From: Streptomyces albireticuli
Lineage (GTDB): Bacteria > Actinomycetota > Actinomycetes > Streptomycetales > Streptomycetaceae
Assembly (NCBI RefSeq): GCF_021228125.1
Contig: NZ_JAJQQS010000006.1
Span: forward strand, 62,001 to 126,000
Direction of reading: 5' to 3'
Length of the DNA: 64,000 nt
Shown: in pieces, positions 15,747 to 24,504 of the stretch
Layout of the letters: the number at the start of each line of letters is the position of its first letter
How positions within the stretch are numbered: position 1 is the stretch's first letter
Notes under the pieces: generated by a model
What the model was told of the DNA's origin: nothing
The model's input: only the letters and a program-made list of their open reading frames with translations
Databases searched by the model: none
Translations under genes and position numbers: made by a program

Positions 15747-16670
15747 ATGACTGACGTGGTGAATGGCGTGGGCGGGCAGCGGTCGATCGCGGTACTGGAG
15801 GAGCTGGCGCCGGAGCAGGCGCGGGACGTGCTGGCCCTGGTGTCGGAGGCCGCGGCCGTGGACGGGCAGCCGGCCGTCTCGGAGCAGGGCCGGCTCCAGC
15901 TCAAGGGGCGGCGGGCCGGGGTGCGGCACGTGCTGGTGCGGAACGCGGAGGGAGAGCTCGTCGGCTACGCGCAGCTGGAGGACAGCGACCCCGTGGAGGC
16001 GCCGGCCGGTGAGCTGGTCGTGCACCCGGGCCACCGCGGGCGCGGGCACGGGCGGGCGCTGGGCAGCGCCCTGCTGGCGGAGTCGGGCAAGCGGCTGCGG
16101 GTCTGGGCGCACGGCGGGCACCCGGCCGCCCGGCACCTCGCGCAGGTGCTCGGCCTGAGCCTCTTCCGCGAGCTGCGCCAGATGCGCCGGCCGCTGGCCG
16201 GCCTGGACCTCTCCGAGCCCGCGCTGCCCGAGGGCGTCACCGTCCGTGCCTTCCGGCCCGGCGAGGACGACGCCGCCTGGCTCGCGCTCAACGCCGCCGC
16301 CTTCGCGCACCACCCGGAGCAGGGCTCGCTCACCCAGCGCGACCTGGACGACCGTAAGGCCGCCGAGTGGTTCGACCCGGAGGGCTTCTTCCTGGCCGAG
16401 AAGGACGGCGGGATCGTCGGCTTCCACTGGACCAAGGTGCACGCCGCGGAGGGCCTCGGCGAGGTGTACGTCCTCGGGGTGCGCCCCGGCTTCCAGGGCG
16501 GCGGGCTCGGCAAGGCCCTCACCACCCTCGGGCTGCGCCACCTGGCGGCCCAGGGGCTGCCCACGGCGATGCTGTACGTGGACGCGGACAACCTTCCCGC
16601 CGTCGCCGTCTACGAGCGGCTGGGCTTCGCCGTGCACGAGACGGACCTGATGTACCGCACGGAGAGCTGA
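15747..16670 (+). CDS. mshD: Mycothiol synthase
   Basis: 307 residues made of two GNAT folds. The N-terminal one has the acetyl-CoA loop VHPGHRGRGHGRALGSALL (about 95-113). The C-terminal, catalytic one has VYVLGVRPGFQGGGLGKALT and LYVDADNLPAVAVYERLGF (near the end). This tandem architecture and length fit MshD, which acetylates the Cys amine of Cys-GlcN-inositol as the last step of mycothiol biosynthesis, the actinobacterial glutathione analogue. mshA lies 9 kb downstream. It is monocistronic here. Confidence 0.95.
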   Translation: MTDVVNGVGGQRSIAVLEELAPEQARDVLALVSEAAAVDGQPAVSEQGRLQLKGRRAGVRHVLVRNAEGELVGYAQLEDSDPVEAPAGELVVHPGHRGRGHGRALGSALLAESGKRLRVWAHGGHPAARHLAQVLGLSLFRELRQMRRPLAGLDLSEPALPEGVTVRAFRPGEDDAAWLALNAAAFAHHPEQGSLTQRDLDDRKAAEWFDPEGFFLAEKDGGIVGFHWTKVHAAEGLGEVYVLGVRPGFQGGGLGKALTTLGLRHLAAQGLPTAMLYVDADNLPAVAVYERLGFAVHETDLMYRTES

Positions 16671-16735
16671 CCGGCGGCGGGCCGTTTGCGGGGCGTGACC
16701 CTTACGGTCATCGTTTGACAGGTGTCGGGCGCTTC

Positions 16736-16773
16736 CATCACCCTTTCACTAGTCAAGTAGTGAAAGGGTGATG
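16736..16773. promoter_or_regulatory. Perfect 16-bp inverted repeat over the GntR start codon (probable operator)
   Basis: CATCACCCTTTCACTA (16736-16751) and TAGTGAAAGGGTGATG (16758-16773) are exact reverse complements, six bases apart. The right arm contains both candidate start codons of the GntR gene (GTG 16768, ATG 16771), so the message would be leaderless or nearly so and the bound repressor would cover the start. A TTGACA lies at 16715-16720. YtrA-type GntR repressors are known to autoregulate through such palindromes. Confidence 0.8.
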
Positions 16774-17487
16774 CGCGTGGTCGAGTTCCGCATCGACCGG
16801 CGCAGCGGCGTCGCCACCTATCTCCAGATCGTCCAGCAGGTCAAACAGGCCCTGCGGCTGGGTCTGCTGACCCCCGGCGACAAGCTGCCCACGGCCAAAG
16901 AGGTCGTCGCGGCCACGGCCATCAACCCCAATACCGTCCTCAAGGCCTACCGCGAGCTCGACCGCGAGGGCCTCGTCGAGGCGCGCCCCGGGCTCGGCAC
17001 CTTCGTCCGGCGCTCGCTCGCCCGCCCGCAGGCCGCCGCCGACTCGCCGCTGCGCGCCGAGATCGCCGACTGGATGAACCGCGCCCGCGCGGCCGGGCTC
17101 GACAGGGAGGACGTGGCCGCGCTGGTCGCGTCCGTACTGGAGGAGGGGTTCTCGGGACCGGGCCAGGCGCCCGGGACCCGTCCGGACCCGCGAGGTCCGG
17201 ACGCCCCGCCAGGGGCCGCGGGCCCGCCTGGCGCTCAGGATTCGCAGACCCGTCAGGACCCACAGGTTCGTCAGGATCCGCAGGTTCGTCAGGATCCGCA
17301 GGCCCGCTCGGTCCGTTCGGACCCGGAGGGCGCTCCGGACCCCGAGGGCGCCCCGGACCGATGGGACTCGGGTTCCCGCTCCCCGGACTCCCAGGCCCTG
17401 GACTCCCTCCAGGGCCCGGACGCCCCACAGAATCCGCACGCTCCGCGTGCCCCGCAGCACGTGGACAAGGGGACGACGCCCGGATGA
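16768..17487 (+). CDS. GntR-family (YtrA subfamily) repressor
   Basis: 239 residues; the start is GTG 16768 or ATG 16771. Residues 5-75 form the winged HTH (YLQIVQQVKQALRLGLLTPG, ATAINPNTVLKAYRELDREG, PGLGTFV). As in the YtrA subfamily there is only a short helical dimerisation part (to about 130) and no ligand domain. It then carries an unusual Pro/Asp/Gln-rich tail of some 100 residues with a repeated VRQDPQ unit encoded by an 18-bp direct repeat around 17250-17300. It overlaps the ABC ATPase gene by ATGA and probably represses the operon via the palindrome on its own start. Confidence 0.9.
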   Translation: MMRVVEFRIDRRSGVATYLQIVQQVKQALRLGLLTPGDKLPTAKEVVAATAINPNTVLKAYRELDREGLVEARPGLGTFVRRSLARPQAAADSPLRAEIADWMNRARAAGLDREDVAALVASVLEEGFSGPGQAPGTRPDPRGPDAPPGAAGPPGAQDSQTRQDPQVRQDPQVRQDPQARSVRSDPEGAPDPEGAPDRWDSGSRSPDSQALDSLQGPDAPQNPHAPRAPQHVDKGTTPG

Positions 17488-18422
17488 CCGACCTCACCTT
17501 CCACCCCGACCGCACCGCCCTGGAGGCCGTCGGCCTCGGGGTGACGTACCGCCGCGCCCCGGCGCTGCGCGACTGCTCCTTCCGGGTGCCCGCCGGCCGC
17601 GTCTGCGCGCTCGTCGGGCCCAACGGCGCCGGCAAGTCCACCCTGCTCGCCCTCGCCGCCGGGCTCCGCAGGCCCACCGCCGGCTCGCTGACCGTCTTCG
17701 GGCGCCCGCCCGGCGGCCCCGAGGTCCGCCCGCACGTCGCCTTCCTCTCCCAGGAGAAGCCGCTCTACCCCAGCTTCACCATCGCCGACACCCTGCGCAT
17801 GGGCCGCGAGCTCAACCCCGGCAGCTGGGACCGGGCCACCGCCGAGCGGATCGTCGGCGACGGCGGCCTCTCCCTCCAGGCCCGCGTCGGCGACCTCTCC
17901 GGCGGCCAGCGCACCCGCGTGGCCCTCGCCCTCGCCCTCGGCAAGCGGCCCGCGCTGCTGCTCCTGGACGAGCCCATGGCCGACCTCGACCCGCTCGCGC
18001 GCCACGACATGACGGCCGCCCTCATGGCCGAGGCCGCCGAGCACGCCACGACCGTCGTCATGGCCTCGCACGTCCTCGCCGAGCTCGAAGGGGTCTGCGA
18101 CTACCTGCTGCTGATAGCCGACGGGCGGGTGCGCCTCGCGGGCGAGGTCGAGGACCTGCTCGCCGCGCACACCGTCCTCGTCGGCAGGCACGAGGCCGCC
18201 GGGCCGCCTCGGGAGTTCGCCGCCCACACGGTCGTCGAGTCGCGTGTCACGGGACGTCAGCTCACCGCGCTCGTACGCCCCGAGGGGCCCGTAGCCGGGG
18301 AGTGGCGCGCCTCCGAGCCGTCCCTGGAGGAGGTCCTCCTCGCCCACCTCCGGGCCCCCGGTGCCCCGGCGCTCCTGACCCCCAGCGCCGAACCGCGTTC
18401 CTCCTGGAAGAAGGCCGCATGA
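17484..18422 (+). CDS. ABC transporter ATP-binding protein
   Basis: 312 residues. The motifs are Walker A GPNGAGKST (about 46-54), the signature LSGGQRTRVALALALG, Walker B LLLLDEPMADLDP and the switch His in VMASHVLAE. The C-terminal 80 residues after the ATPase core resemble regulators of CcmA/YtrB-type exporters. It belongs to a GntR-ATPase-permease operon with ATGA overlaps on both sides. Substrate unknown; relatives respond to cell-wall antibiotics or envelope stress. Confidence 0.93.
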   Translation: MTDLTFHPDRTALEAVGLGVTYRRAPALRDCSFRVPAGRVCALVGPNGAGKSTLLALAAGLRRPTAGSLTVFGRPPGGPEVRPHVAFLSQEKPLYPSFTIADTLRMGRELNPGSWDRATAERIVGDGGLSLQARVGDLSGGQRTRVALALALGKRPALLLLDEPMADLDPLARHDMTAALMAEAAEHATTVVMASHVLAELEGVCDYLLLIADGRVRLAGEVEDLLAAHTVLVGRHEAAGPPREFAAHTVVESRVTGRQLTALVRPEGPVAGEWRASEPSLEEVLLAHLRAPGAPALLTPSAEPRSSWKKAA

Positions 18423-19474
18423 CCACGGGCCTCACCTCCCGGCCCCGGGCGGCCGCCTCCGCCGGCCGCCTGGCGGGACTGCGCGGCCTCGCCTGGGTCG
18501 TCTGGCGCCAGCACCGCCTCACCTCCTGGATCGCGCTCGCCGCGTTCCTCGCGTTCTGCGCCGAACTGGTCTGGCTGCGCTCCGCGATGATGTCCTTCGT
18601 CGACCGGAACGGGCTGCGGTCGGAGTGCCACGGGCGGGCGGCGTGCGAGCGGGCCGACGCGGCCGTCGGCTCGTTCCACGCCGAGTACTTCGACCTCCTG
18701 CGCTACAACGGCCTCCTGCTCACCTGGCTGCCGCTGCTCTTCGGGATGTTCGTCGCCGGTCCCGTCGTCGCGCGCGAGCTGGAGACGGGCGCGTACAAGA
18801 TGGCCTGGACGCAGTCCGTGTCGCCTGCGCGCTGGTTCGCGGTGAAGCTCGCGCTGCCGGTGGCGGCCGCGCTCGCCGGTGTCCCGGTGCTGTCGGCGCT
18901 GCACATGTGGGCCTGGCGGTCGGTGAGTTCGGTGGGCTCCGTGAGTTCGGCGAGCTCCGGGGGTTCGGAGGGCTCCGGGTCCCTGCTCGTCGACTGGCGC
19001 TGGTTCGACGCCTTCGACGCGCTGGGGGCCGTCCCCGTCGCGAACTCGCTGGCCGCGATCGGGCTCGGCGCGCTCGCCGGCCTGCTGGCCAAGCGCGTGC
19101 TGCCGGCCATGGCCTGCACGGTGGTGGCCGCCGTCGCGCTGTACTGGCCGCTGACCGCCGTGCGCCCGCACCTGATCGCCTCGGAGACGCTCCTCGACCG
19201 CGACATCCCCGCGCTCGCGGGCGGCGATTCCTGGCGCTTCGAACGGGGCCTCGTCTCCGCCACCGGGCGGCGGCTGCCGGAGCCCGACTGCGTCCTCCTG
19301 GAGAAGCTCGAAGGCACCTGCCTTACCCGGCACAACGCCACCGGCTGGTACGTCGACTACCACCCGGCTTCTCACTTCTGGCCGCTCCAGGGGGTCCACG
19401 CGGGCATCGCGCTGGCCGCGGCGGCGGCTCTGGGAGCGGGCGCGTTCTGGTGGATGCGGCGCGTGTCCCGCTGA
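18419..19474 (+). CDS. ABC transporter permease (ABC-2 type)
   Basis: 351 residues from ATG 18419, overlapping the ATPase stop. There are about six membrane segments, including residues 38-55 (SWIALAAFLAFCAELVWL), a pair around 100-160, and a last helix (GVHAGIALAAAAALGAGAFW) before the C-terminal MRRVSR. A large extracytoplasmic loop follows helix 1 and contains two Cys (ECHGRAAC). A Ser/Gly-rich low-complexity insert ([20 protein letters not shown]) sits near residue 170. It forms the membrane half of the exporter with the preceding gene. Confidence 0.88.
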   Translation: MTTGLTSRPRAAASAGRLAGLRGLAWVVWRQHRLTSWIALAAFLAFCAELVWLRSAMMSFVDRNGLRSECHGRAACERADAAVGSFHAEYFDLLRYNGLLLTWLPLLFGMFVAGPVVARELETGAYKMAWTQSVSPARWFAVKLALPVAAALAGVPVLSALHMWAWRSVSSVGSVSSASSGGSEGSGSLLVDWRWFDAFDALGAVPVANSLAAIGLGALAGLLAKRVLPAMACTVVAAVALYWPLTAVRPHLIASETLLDRDIPALAGGDSWRFERGLVSATGRRLPEPDCVLLEKLEGTCLTRHNATGWYVDYHPASHFWPLQGVHAGIALAAAAALGAGAFWWMRRVSR

Positions 19475-19510
19475 GGGGGGGTGGGGCGGGCCCGGAGGAG
19501 GGGCCGGGGT

Positions 19511-19733
19511 GCCCTGCGGGCGGCTTTTTCCCCTACCCGCCCCTTCCCGTAACCGGGGGCTTCGCCCCCAGACCCCCGGCCGCGCTTCGCGCGGTGTCCT
19601 CAAGCGCCGGACGGGCTGAATTCGCCCGGTTCCGGGCGACAACTCAGCCCGTCCGGCGTTTGAGGACCGGGGTCCGGGGCGGAGCCCCGGTTTCGGGAAG
19701 GGGCGGGGCTGGGGAAAGGCCCCGCGCAGCGGC
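19511..19733. repeat. Intergenic palindromic element, copy C (complete, two-armed)
   Basis: The left arm runs TGCGGGCGGCTTTTTCCCC, CGCCCCTTCCCG, GGGGGCTTCGCCCCC, then TCCTCAAGCGCCGGACGGG. The right arm mirrors it with CCCGTCCGGCGTTTGAGGA, GGGGCGGAGCCCCGG, CGGGAAGGGGCGGGGC and GGCCCCGCGCAGCGGC. The whole could fold into a very long cruciform or hairpin. It is the clearest example of the full symmetrical form in the window. Confidence 0.85.
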
Positions 19734-19825
19734 ACCCGCCCCGCACCCGCCCCGCACCCGCCCCCGCCGTCGTCGACCGGTGACGCTCCGGAGTGGGCCG
19801 CCGCTTCCCTGCGCGTCATGTGAGC

Positions 19826-19854
19826 GTTACCCGTGATTCAACCGCGGTTGCGAG
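19826..19854 (+). promoter_or_regulatory. Candidate PHO-box-like direct repeats upstream of ppk
   Basis: Heptamers GTTACCC, TTCAACC and TTGCGAG are spaced by 11 bp. Only the first two resemble the PhoP half-site GTTCACC. ppk is a known PhoP target in streptomycetes, which is the main reason for listing this weak match. Confidence 0.3.
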
Positions 19855-19983
19855 TCTTGCCGAATGCAGCCCGCCGTGCCCGTCGTGCCCGACGCACCCG
19901 AACGAAGGTCCCCCACCGCGCCGCGCCCGCGCGGAGAGCGCTCCGGCGCGCCCGTCGCCGCCCCCGCGCGGAACAATGAGGAT

Positions 19984-22338
19984 ATGACCCAGTCCTCCAG
20001 CGTCCCGGCACACGGCCCGTCCCCCCGGTCGCACGGAGACCTGTCGTACGGGAAGCCGTCGCACGGCGACCTGCCGTCGGCGGACCGGCCGCACGGGGCC
20101 GGTTTCGGCAGCCCGCAGCCTTCCGTCGGGTCCATCGCCGCGCACCGCCCGTACGCGGTCGCGCCGCCCTCCGTGCCGGCCCTCGAGCCCGACCTCGACG
20201 CCTCCGACCTGGGTACCTACGGCGACGCGGCGTACGCGGACGAGGGCGCCGGCCCGTACGACGACGAGCCGCTGCCGCAGGGCCGGTTCCTGGACCGGGA
20301 GCGCAGCTGGCTGGCGTTCAACGAACGGGTGCTGGAGCTGGCCGAGGACCCCGCCACGCCCCTCCTCGAACGGGCGAACTTCCTCGCCATCTTCGCCAGT
20401 AACCTGGACGAGTTCTTCATGGTGCGGGTGGCGGGCCTCAAGCGCCGCATCGCCACCGGAGTGGCCACCCGCTCGGCGTCCGGCCTCCAGCCGCGCGAGG
20501 TCCTGGAGCTGATCTGGACCCGCTCCCGCGAGCTCATGGCCCGGCACGCCGCCTGCTACCAGCAGGACGTCGCGCCCGAGCTCGCCGAACACGGCATCCA
20601 CCTGATCCGCTGGGGCGAGCTGACCGAGAAGGAGCAGGAGCGGCTCCGCACGCTCTTCCGGCAGCAGATCTTCCCCGTGCTGACCCCGCTCGCGGTCGAC
20701 CCCGCGCACCCCTTCCCGTACATCTCCGGGCTGTCCCTGAACCTCGCCGTGGTCGTCCGCAACCCGGTCAGCGGCCACGACCACTTCGCCCGGGTCAAGG
20801 TGCCGCCGATCCTCTCGCGGTTCCTGGAGGCGTCCGCGCGGCGTTACGTCCCGCTGGAGGACGTCATTGCCGCCCATCTCGGGGAGCTCTTCCCGGGGAT
20901 GGAGGTCCTCGCGCACCACATGTTCCGGGTCACGCGCAACGAGGACCTGGAGGTCGAGGAGGACGACGCGGAGAACCTCCTGCAGGCGCTGGAGAAGGAG
21001 CTCATGCGGCGCCGCTTCGGCCCGCCCGTACGGCTGGAGGTCGAGGAGACCATCGACCCGTACGTCCTCGACCTGCTCGTGCGCGAGCTGAAGATCTCCG
21101 ACGCCGAGGTCTATCCGCTGCCCGGCCCGCTCGACCTCACCGCTCTCTTCCGCATCGCCTCCCTCGACCGCCCCGAGCTCAAGTACCCCAAGTACGTGGC
21201 CGGGACCCACCGGGACCTCGCCGAGGTCGAGTCGGCGTCCGCGCCCGACATCTTCGCCGCGCTGCGCGAGCGCGACGTCCTGCTGCACCACCCGTACGAC
21301 TCCTTCTCCACCTCCGTGCAGGCGTTCCTGGAGCAGGCCGCGTCCGACCCGGACGTCCTCGCCATCAAGCAGACCCTGTACCGGACTTCCGGCGACTCGC
21401 CGATCGTGGACGCGCTCATAGACGCGGCCGAGTCCGGCAAGCAGGTGCTCGTCCTCGTCGAGATCAAGGCCCGGTTCGACGAGCAGGCCAACATCAAGTG
21501 GGCGCGGAAGCTGGAGGAGGCCGGCTGCCACGTCGTCTACGGCCTCGTCGGCCTCAAGACGCACTGCAAGCTCTCGCTGGTCGTGCGGCAGGAGGGCGAG
21601 ACGCTCCGCCGCTATTCCCATGTGGGAACGGGCAATTACCACCCCAAGACGGCCCGGCTGTACGAGGACCTGGGCCTGCTCACCGCCGACCCTCAGGTCG
21701 GCGCCGACCTCTCCGACCTCTTCAACCGGCTGTCCGGCTACTCCCGTCGCGAGACCTACCGGCGGCTGCTCGTCGCCCCCCGGTCGCTGCGCGACGGGCT
21801 GATAGCCCGCATCGCCAACGAGGTCGCCCACCGCCGCGCGGGGCGGCCCGCCTCCATCCGCATCAAGGTCAATTCGATGGTGGACGAGGCGATCGTCGAC
21901 GCCCTCTACCGGGCGGCGCGGGCCGGGGTGCCGGTGGACGTGTGGGTGCGCGGCATCTGCGCGCTGCGGCCGGGAGTCGAGGGCCTCTCGGAGAACATCC
22001 GGGTGCGGAGCGTGCTCGGCCGGTTCCTGGAGCACTCCCGTGTCTTCGCGTTCGGGAACGGCGGTGAGCCGGAGGTCTGGCTCGGTAGCGCCGACATGAT
22101 GCACCGCAATCTCGACCGGCGGATCGAGGTGCTCGTACGGGTCACCGACCCCGCGCACCGTGCCGCGCTCAGCAGACTGCTGGAGAGCGGGATGTCGGAC
22201 TCCACCGCTTCCTGGCACCTGGGCCCGGACGGCGACTGGAACCGGCACGCGACGGACGCGGACGGGCAGCCGCTGCGGAACGTACAGGAGATGCTCATCG
22301 ACGCGCGGAGGCGCCGGCGTGGCTCAGCGACCCCATGA
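19984..22338 (+). CDS. ppk: Polyphosphate kinase 1
   Basis: 784 residues from ATG 19984; the frame is open from 19864, and the first 100 residues are a low-complexity Ser/His/Pro-rich extension. The PPK1 core begins at [20 protein letters not shown]. Key segments are [78 protein letters not shown] (the His of YSHVGTGN is the autophosphorylation site) and [17 protein letters not shown] (second essential His). It reversibly polymerises ATP gamma-phosphate into polyphosphate. It stands 49 bp before a CHAD-domain gene, with a Nudix gene after that: a polyphosphate operon. Confidence 0.95.
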   Translation: MTQSSSVPAHGPSPRSHGDLSYGKPSHGDLPSADRPHGAGFGSPQPSVGSIAAHRPYAVAPPSVPALEPDLDASDLGTYGDAAYADEGAGPYDDEPLPQGRFLDRERSWLAFNERVLELAEDPATPLLERANFLAIFASNLDEFFMVRVAGLKRRIATGVATRSASGLQPREVLELIWTRSRELMARHAACYQQDVAPELAEHGIHLIRWGELTEKEQERLRTLFRQQIFPVLTPLAVDPAHPFPYISGLSLNLAVVVRNPVSGHDHFARVKVPPILSRFLEASARRYVPLEDVIAAHLGELFPGMEVLAHHMFRVTRNEDLEVEEDDAENLLQALEKELMRRRFGPPVRLEVEETIDPYVLDLLVRELKISDAEVYPLPGPLDLTALFRIASLDRPELKYPKYVAGTHRDLAEVESASAPDIFAALRERDVLLHHPYDSFSTSVQAFLEQAASDPDVLAIKQTLYRTSGDSPIVDALIDAAESGKQVLVLVEIKARFDEQANIKWARKLEEAGCHVVYGLVGLKTHCKLSLVVRQEGETLRRYSHVGTGNYHPKTARLYEDLGLLTADPQVGADLSDLFNRLSGYSRRETYRRLLVAPRSLRDGLIARIANEVAHRRAGRPASIRIKVNSMVDEAIVDALYRAARAGVPVDVWVRGICALRPGVEGLSENIRVRSVLGRFLEHSRVFAFGNGGEPEVWLGSADMMHRNLDRRIEVLVRVTDPAHRAALSRLLESGMSDSTASWHLGPDGDWNRHATDADGQPLRNVQEMLIDARRRRRGSATP

Positions 22339-22387
22339 CCCGCCGAGCGCGGTCACCGAGGAACACTCCGCCGGGGGGCGGGACGTG

Positions 22388-23659
22388 ATGACGACGGCCA
22401 GTGCGACGGCCAGTGCGACGGCCAGTGCGACGGCCAGTGCGACGGCCAGTGCGACGGCCACTGCGGCGGCCGGCATGAAGACCGGCGCGAAGACCGGGGC
22501 GACGGGCGGATCGGTGAGCGGTTCGGCCGGCGGATCGGCGGCCGGTGCGGCGCGGGGGGCCGACCGGGGGGCGCCTTCCGCGGCCGCGGAGGCGACCGCC
22601 GGGGCCGTTCTGGCGGGCTATCTGCACGCGCAGGCCGCGGAGTTCCTGCGCAGCCTGCGGCTGCACCGGGAGAGCGGCGCCGACGCCGAGGACGCGAGCG
22701 AGGCGGCCCGGATGCTGCGCCGCTCCGCCCGCAGGATCGCCGGGACGCTGCACGTGTACCGCCCGCTCACCGACGTGACCTGGACGGATCCGCTCCGCTC
22801 CGAGCTGCTGTGGCTGTCGGAGACGCTCGGCCGTGAGTACGCCCACGCGGCCCGGCTGGCACGGCTGCGGGGGGCGCTGCACCGGCTGTCGGGGGCGGAG
22901 GGGCCGGTGGGGCAGGCAGGGCAGGGAGGTCAGGCAGGGCCGACGGGGCTCGCGGGCGTTTCCGGTGCGCGGGGGAGCGCGGCGGGCGGGGGGAGTCTCA
23001 CGGTCGGCGCGGCGCGCGCCGGGGCACTGCTGGAGCGGCAGCTGACCCTGGCCCGTACGCGGGCGCACTCGGCCGCGCTCCAGGCGCTGGGTTCCTCGCG
23101 CTTCCACGCCGTAGCGGACGCCGCGGCCGTCCTGGCCTCCGAACTGCCGCTGGACCCGGCCGCGCACGACCTGCTCGCCCGGGAGGCGCTGCCGTGCCTC
23201 GCCGAGCAGGCCCACCGGCGGCTGACGGACGCGGCGGAGGCGCTGCCGCTGGCCGTCGCGGGGCACCCGTACAACGCCGAGGCGCTCACCCACGGCCTCG
23301 CCGCCGTCCCGGGCCCCGACGCGCCGCCCGCCGAGGGGCGGCAGGACGCGCCGTGGCACCAGGTGCGCCGCCTGGTGCGGCTGCGGCGGTACGCGCAGGA
23401 GGTGCTGGACGAGCATGTGGCGTCCGAGGCCGAGCCCACGCTGTCCGTGCGGCTGCTGGGCGCGGGCCAGGCCCTGGACCGGCACCGCGACGCGGCCGAG
23501 GCGGCCGCCGCCGCTGCCGCCGCGGCCCGTACGCCCCGGATCGCCCCGGCCACGGCCTACGCGCTGGGTGTCCTCCACGCCGACCAGCGCCACGAGGTCG
23601 AGGCCGCCCGCTACGCCTTCGGCCGGATCTGGCAGCGGCTGGCGCTGCCCTCGCCATGA
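22388..23659 (+). CDS. CHAD-domain polyphosphate-binding protein
   Basis: 423 residues from ATG 22388 (a GTG one codon earlier is possible). Residues 3-28 are a (TASA)n tract encoded by a 12-bp tandem repeat, followed by a Gly/Ala-rich linker. The CHAD domain (conserved-histidine alpha-helical) spans about 75-420, with LHRESGADAEDASEAARMLR, SARRIAGTLHVYRPLTDVTW, HQVRRLVRLRRYAQEVLDEH and YALGVLHADQRHEVEAARYA. CHAD domains bind polyphosphate through basic and His residues and are found on polyphosphate granules; placement after ppk fits. It overlaps the Nudix gene by ATGA. Confidence 0.9.
   Translation: MTTASATASATASATASATASATATAAAGMKTGAKTGATGGSVSGSAGGSAAGAARGADRGAPSAAAEATAGAVLAGYLHAQAAEFLRSLRLHRESGADAEDASEAARMLRRSARRIAGTLHVYRPLTDVTWTDPLRSELLWLSETLGREYAHAARLARLRGALHRLSGAEGPVGQAGQGGQAGPTGLAGVSGARGSAAGGGSLTVGAARAGALLERQLTLARTRAHSAALQALGSSRFHAVADAAAVLASELPLDPAAHDLLAREALPCLAEQAHRRLTDAAEALPLAVAGHPYNAEALTHGLAAVPGPDAPPAEGRQDAPWHQVRRLVRLRRYAQEVLDEHVASEAEPTLSVRLLGAGQALDRHRDAAEAAAAAAAAARTPRIAPATAYALGVLHADQRHEVEAARYAFGRIWQRLALPSP
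22393..22464 (+). repeat. 12-bp coding tandem repeat
   Basis: GACGGCCAGTGC is repeated five times exactly (22393-22452), with a sixth copy carrying one change. It encodes the TASA repeat at the extreme N-terminus of the CHAD protein. The perfect identity of the units suggests recent slippage expansion; the copy number keeps the frame. Confidence 0.9.
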
Positions 23660-24081
23660 CCACCACGGGCCTCGTCCGGGCCGCCGGCTGCGTCCTCTGG
23701 CGGCCCGGCCGCGGCCTGGACGGCGCTCCCTTGGAGATCGCTCTCGTCCACCGGCCGAAATATAACGATTGGTCCCATCCGAAAGGCAAGCTCAAACGGG
23801 GCGAGGACGCCCGCTCGGGCGCCGTCCGCGAGGTGCGGGAGGAGACGGGTATGGAGTGCGAACTCGGCCCCGCCCTGCCGACGGCCCGCTACGTCGTGGA
23901 CGGCCGCCCGAAGGAGGTCCGGTACTGGGCGGCGCGGGCGCTGGGCGGGGTGTTCGAGGTGAGCCGGGAGGTGGACCGGGTGGTGTGGCTGGGGCCGGGG
24001 GCCGCGCGGGAGTGGGTTACCGAGGGGCGGGATCGGGTGCTGGTGGATGCGTTGCTGGAGGTTCTGGGGGTGGGGGCGTGA
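23656..24081 (+). CDS. Nudix hydrolase (MutT/DIPP-like)
   Basis: 141 residues, ATGA overlap with the CHAD gene. The Nudix box is intact: GKLKRGEDARSGAVREVREE then TG (Gx5Ex7REUxEExGU, about residues 43-65). It starts VRAAGCVLWRP, as in MutT-like and diphosphoinositol/Ap4A hydrolases with the DWSHPKGK motif before the box. With ppk and CHAD in the same operon, hydrolysis of a polyphosphorylated nucleotide or inositol is plausible, but the substrate is not fixed by sequence. Confidence 0.92.
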   Translation: MTTTGLVRAAGCVLWRPGRGLDGAPLEIALVHRPKYNDWSHPKGKLKRGEDARSGAVREVREETGMECELGPALPTARYVVDGRPKEVRYWAARALGGVFEVSREVDRVVWLGPGAAREWVTEGRDRVLVDALLEVLGVGA

Positions 24082-24504
24082 CGGTGGGGGTGTGGTGACG
24101 TCGGGGTGGACGGCGAGGCGAGTGTCTGCGGCGGGTTGCCGCTGCGCGGGGCCTTTTCCCCGCCCCGCCCCTTCCCGAACCGAGGCTCCGCCCCGGACCC
24201 CGGTTCCGCGCTGACGCGCGGTGTCCTCAAACGCCGGACGGGCTGATTCGGTGCCCGGAACGGGCCGGAAGCCCGCCCCTGGCGCAGGGGGTAAGCCGAT
24301 CTCCGGCAGGGGTGAAGTCCAGCCCGGCCGGCGATTGAGGCCACCGCGCGTCAGCGCGGAAGGGGGCCCGGGGGCTTGCCCCGGTTCCGGGAAGGGGCGG
24401 GTAGGGGAAGAGCCCGCCGCAGGCGCCCGCCCCACAGGCGAGGCGCCCGCCCCGCAGGCGCCCGCCCCGCCGCGCGCCCGCCCCGCCGTCCCACCCCGAC
24501 GTCA
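24082..24504. other. 423-bp intergenic region occupied by repeat element D
   Basis: This lies between the convergent Nudix and methyltransferase genes. Apart from the two-armed palindromic element (24141-24424) it holds only short CGCCCGCCCCGCAGG repeats (24420-24480). No gene or promoter was seen. Confidence 0.7.
24141..24424. repeat. Intergenic palindromic element, copy D (two-armed)
   Basis: The left arm has GCTGCGCGGGGCCTTTTCC, GAGGCTCCGCCCCGGACC and TCCTCAAACGCCGGACGGG. The right arm has CAGCCCGGCCGGCGATTGAG, CACCGCGCGTCAGCGCGG and CGGGAAGGGGCGGG. The central spacer of about 70 bp differs from the other copies. Confidence 0.8.

Larger units (their letters stand above)
19475..19983. other. 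509-bp intergenic region: repeat element C and ppk leader
   Basis: The first half is the palindromic element (19511-19733). The rest is GC-rich DNA with the ppk upstream region. At 19826-19854, GTTACCC, TTCAACC and TTGCGAG occur at an 11-bp period, a weak match to the PhoP PHO-box layout (consensus GTTCACC). Whether ppk starts at 19864 or 19984 decides how much of this is leader. Confidence 0.5.
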
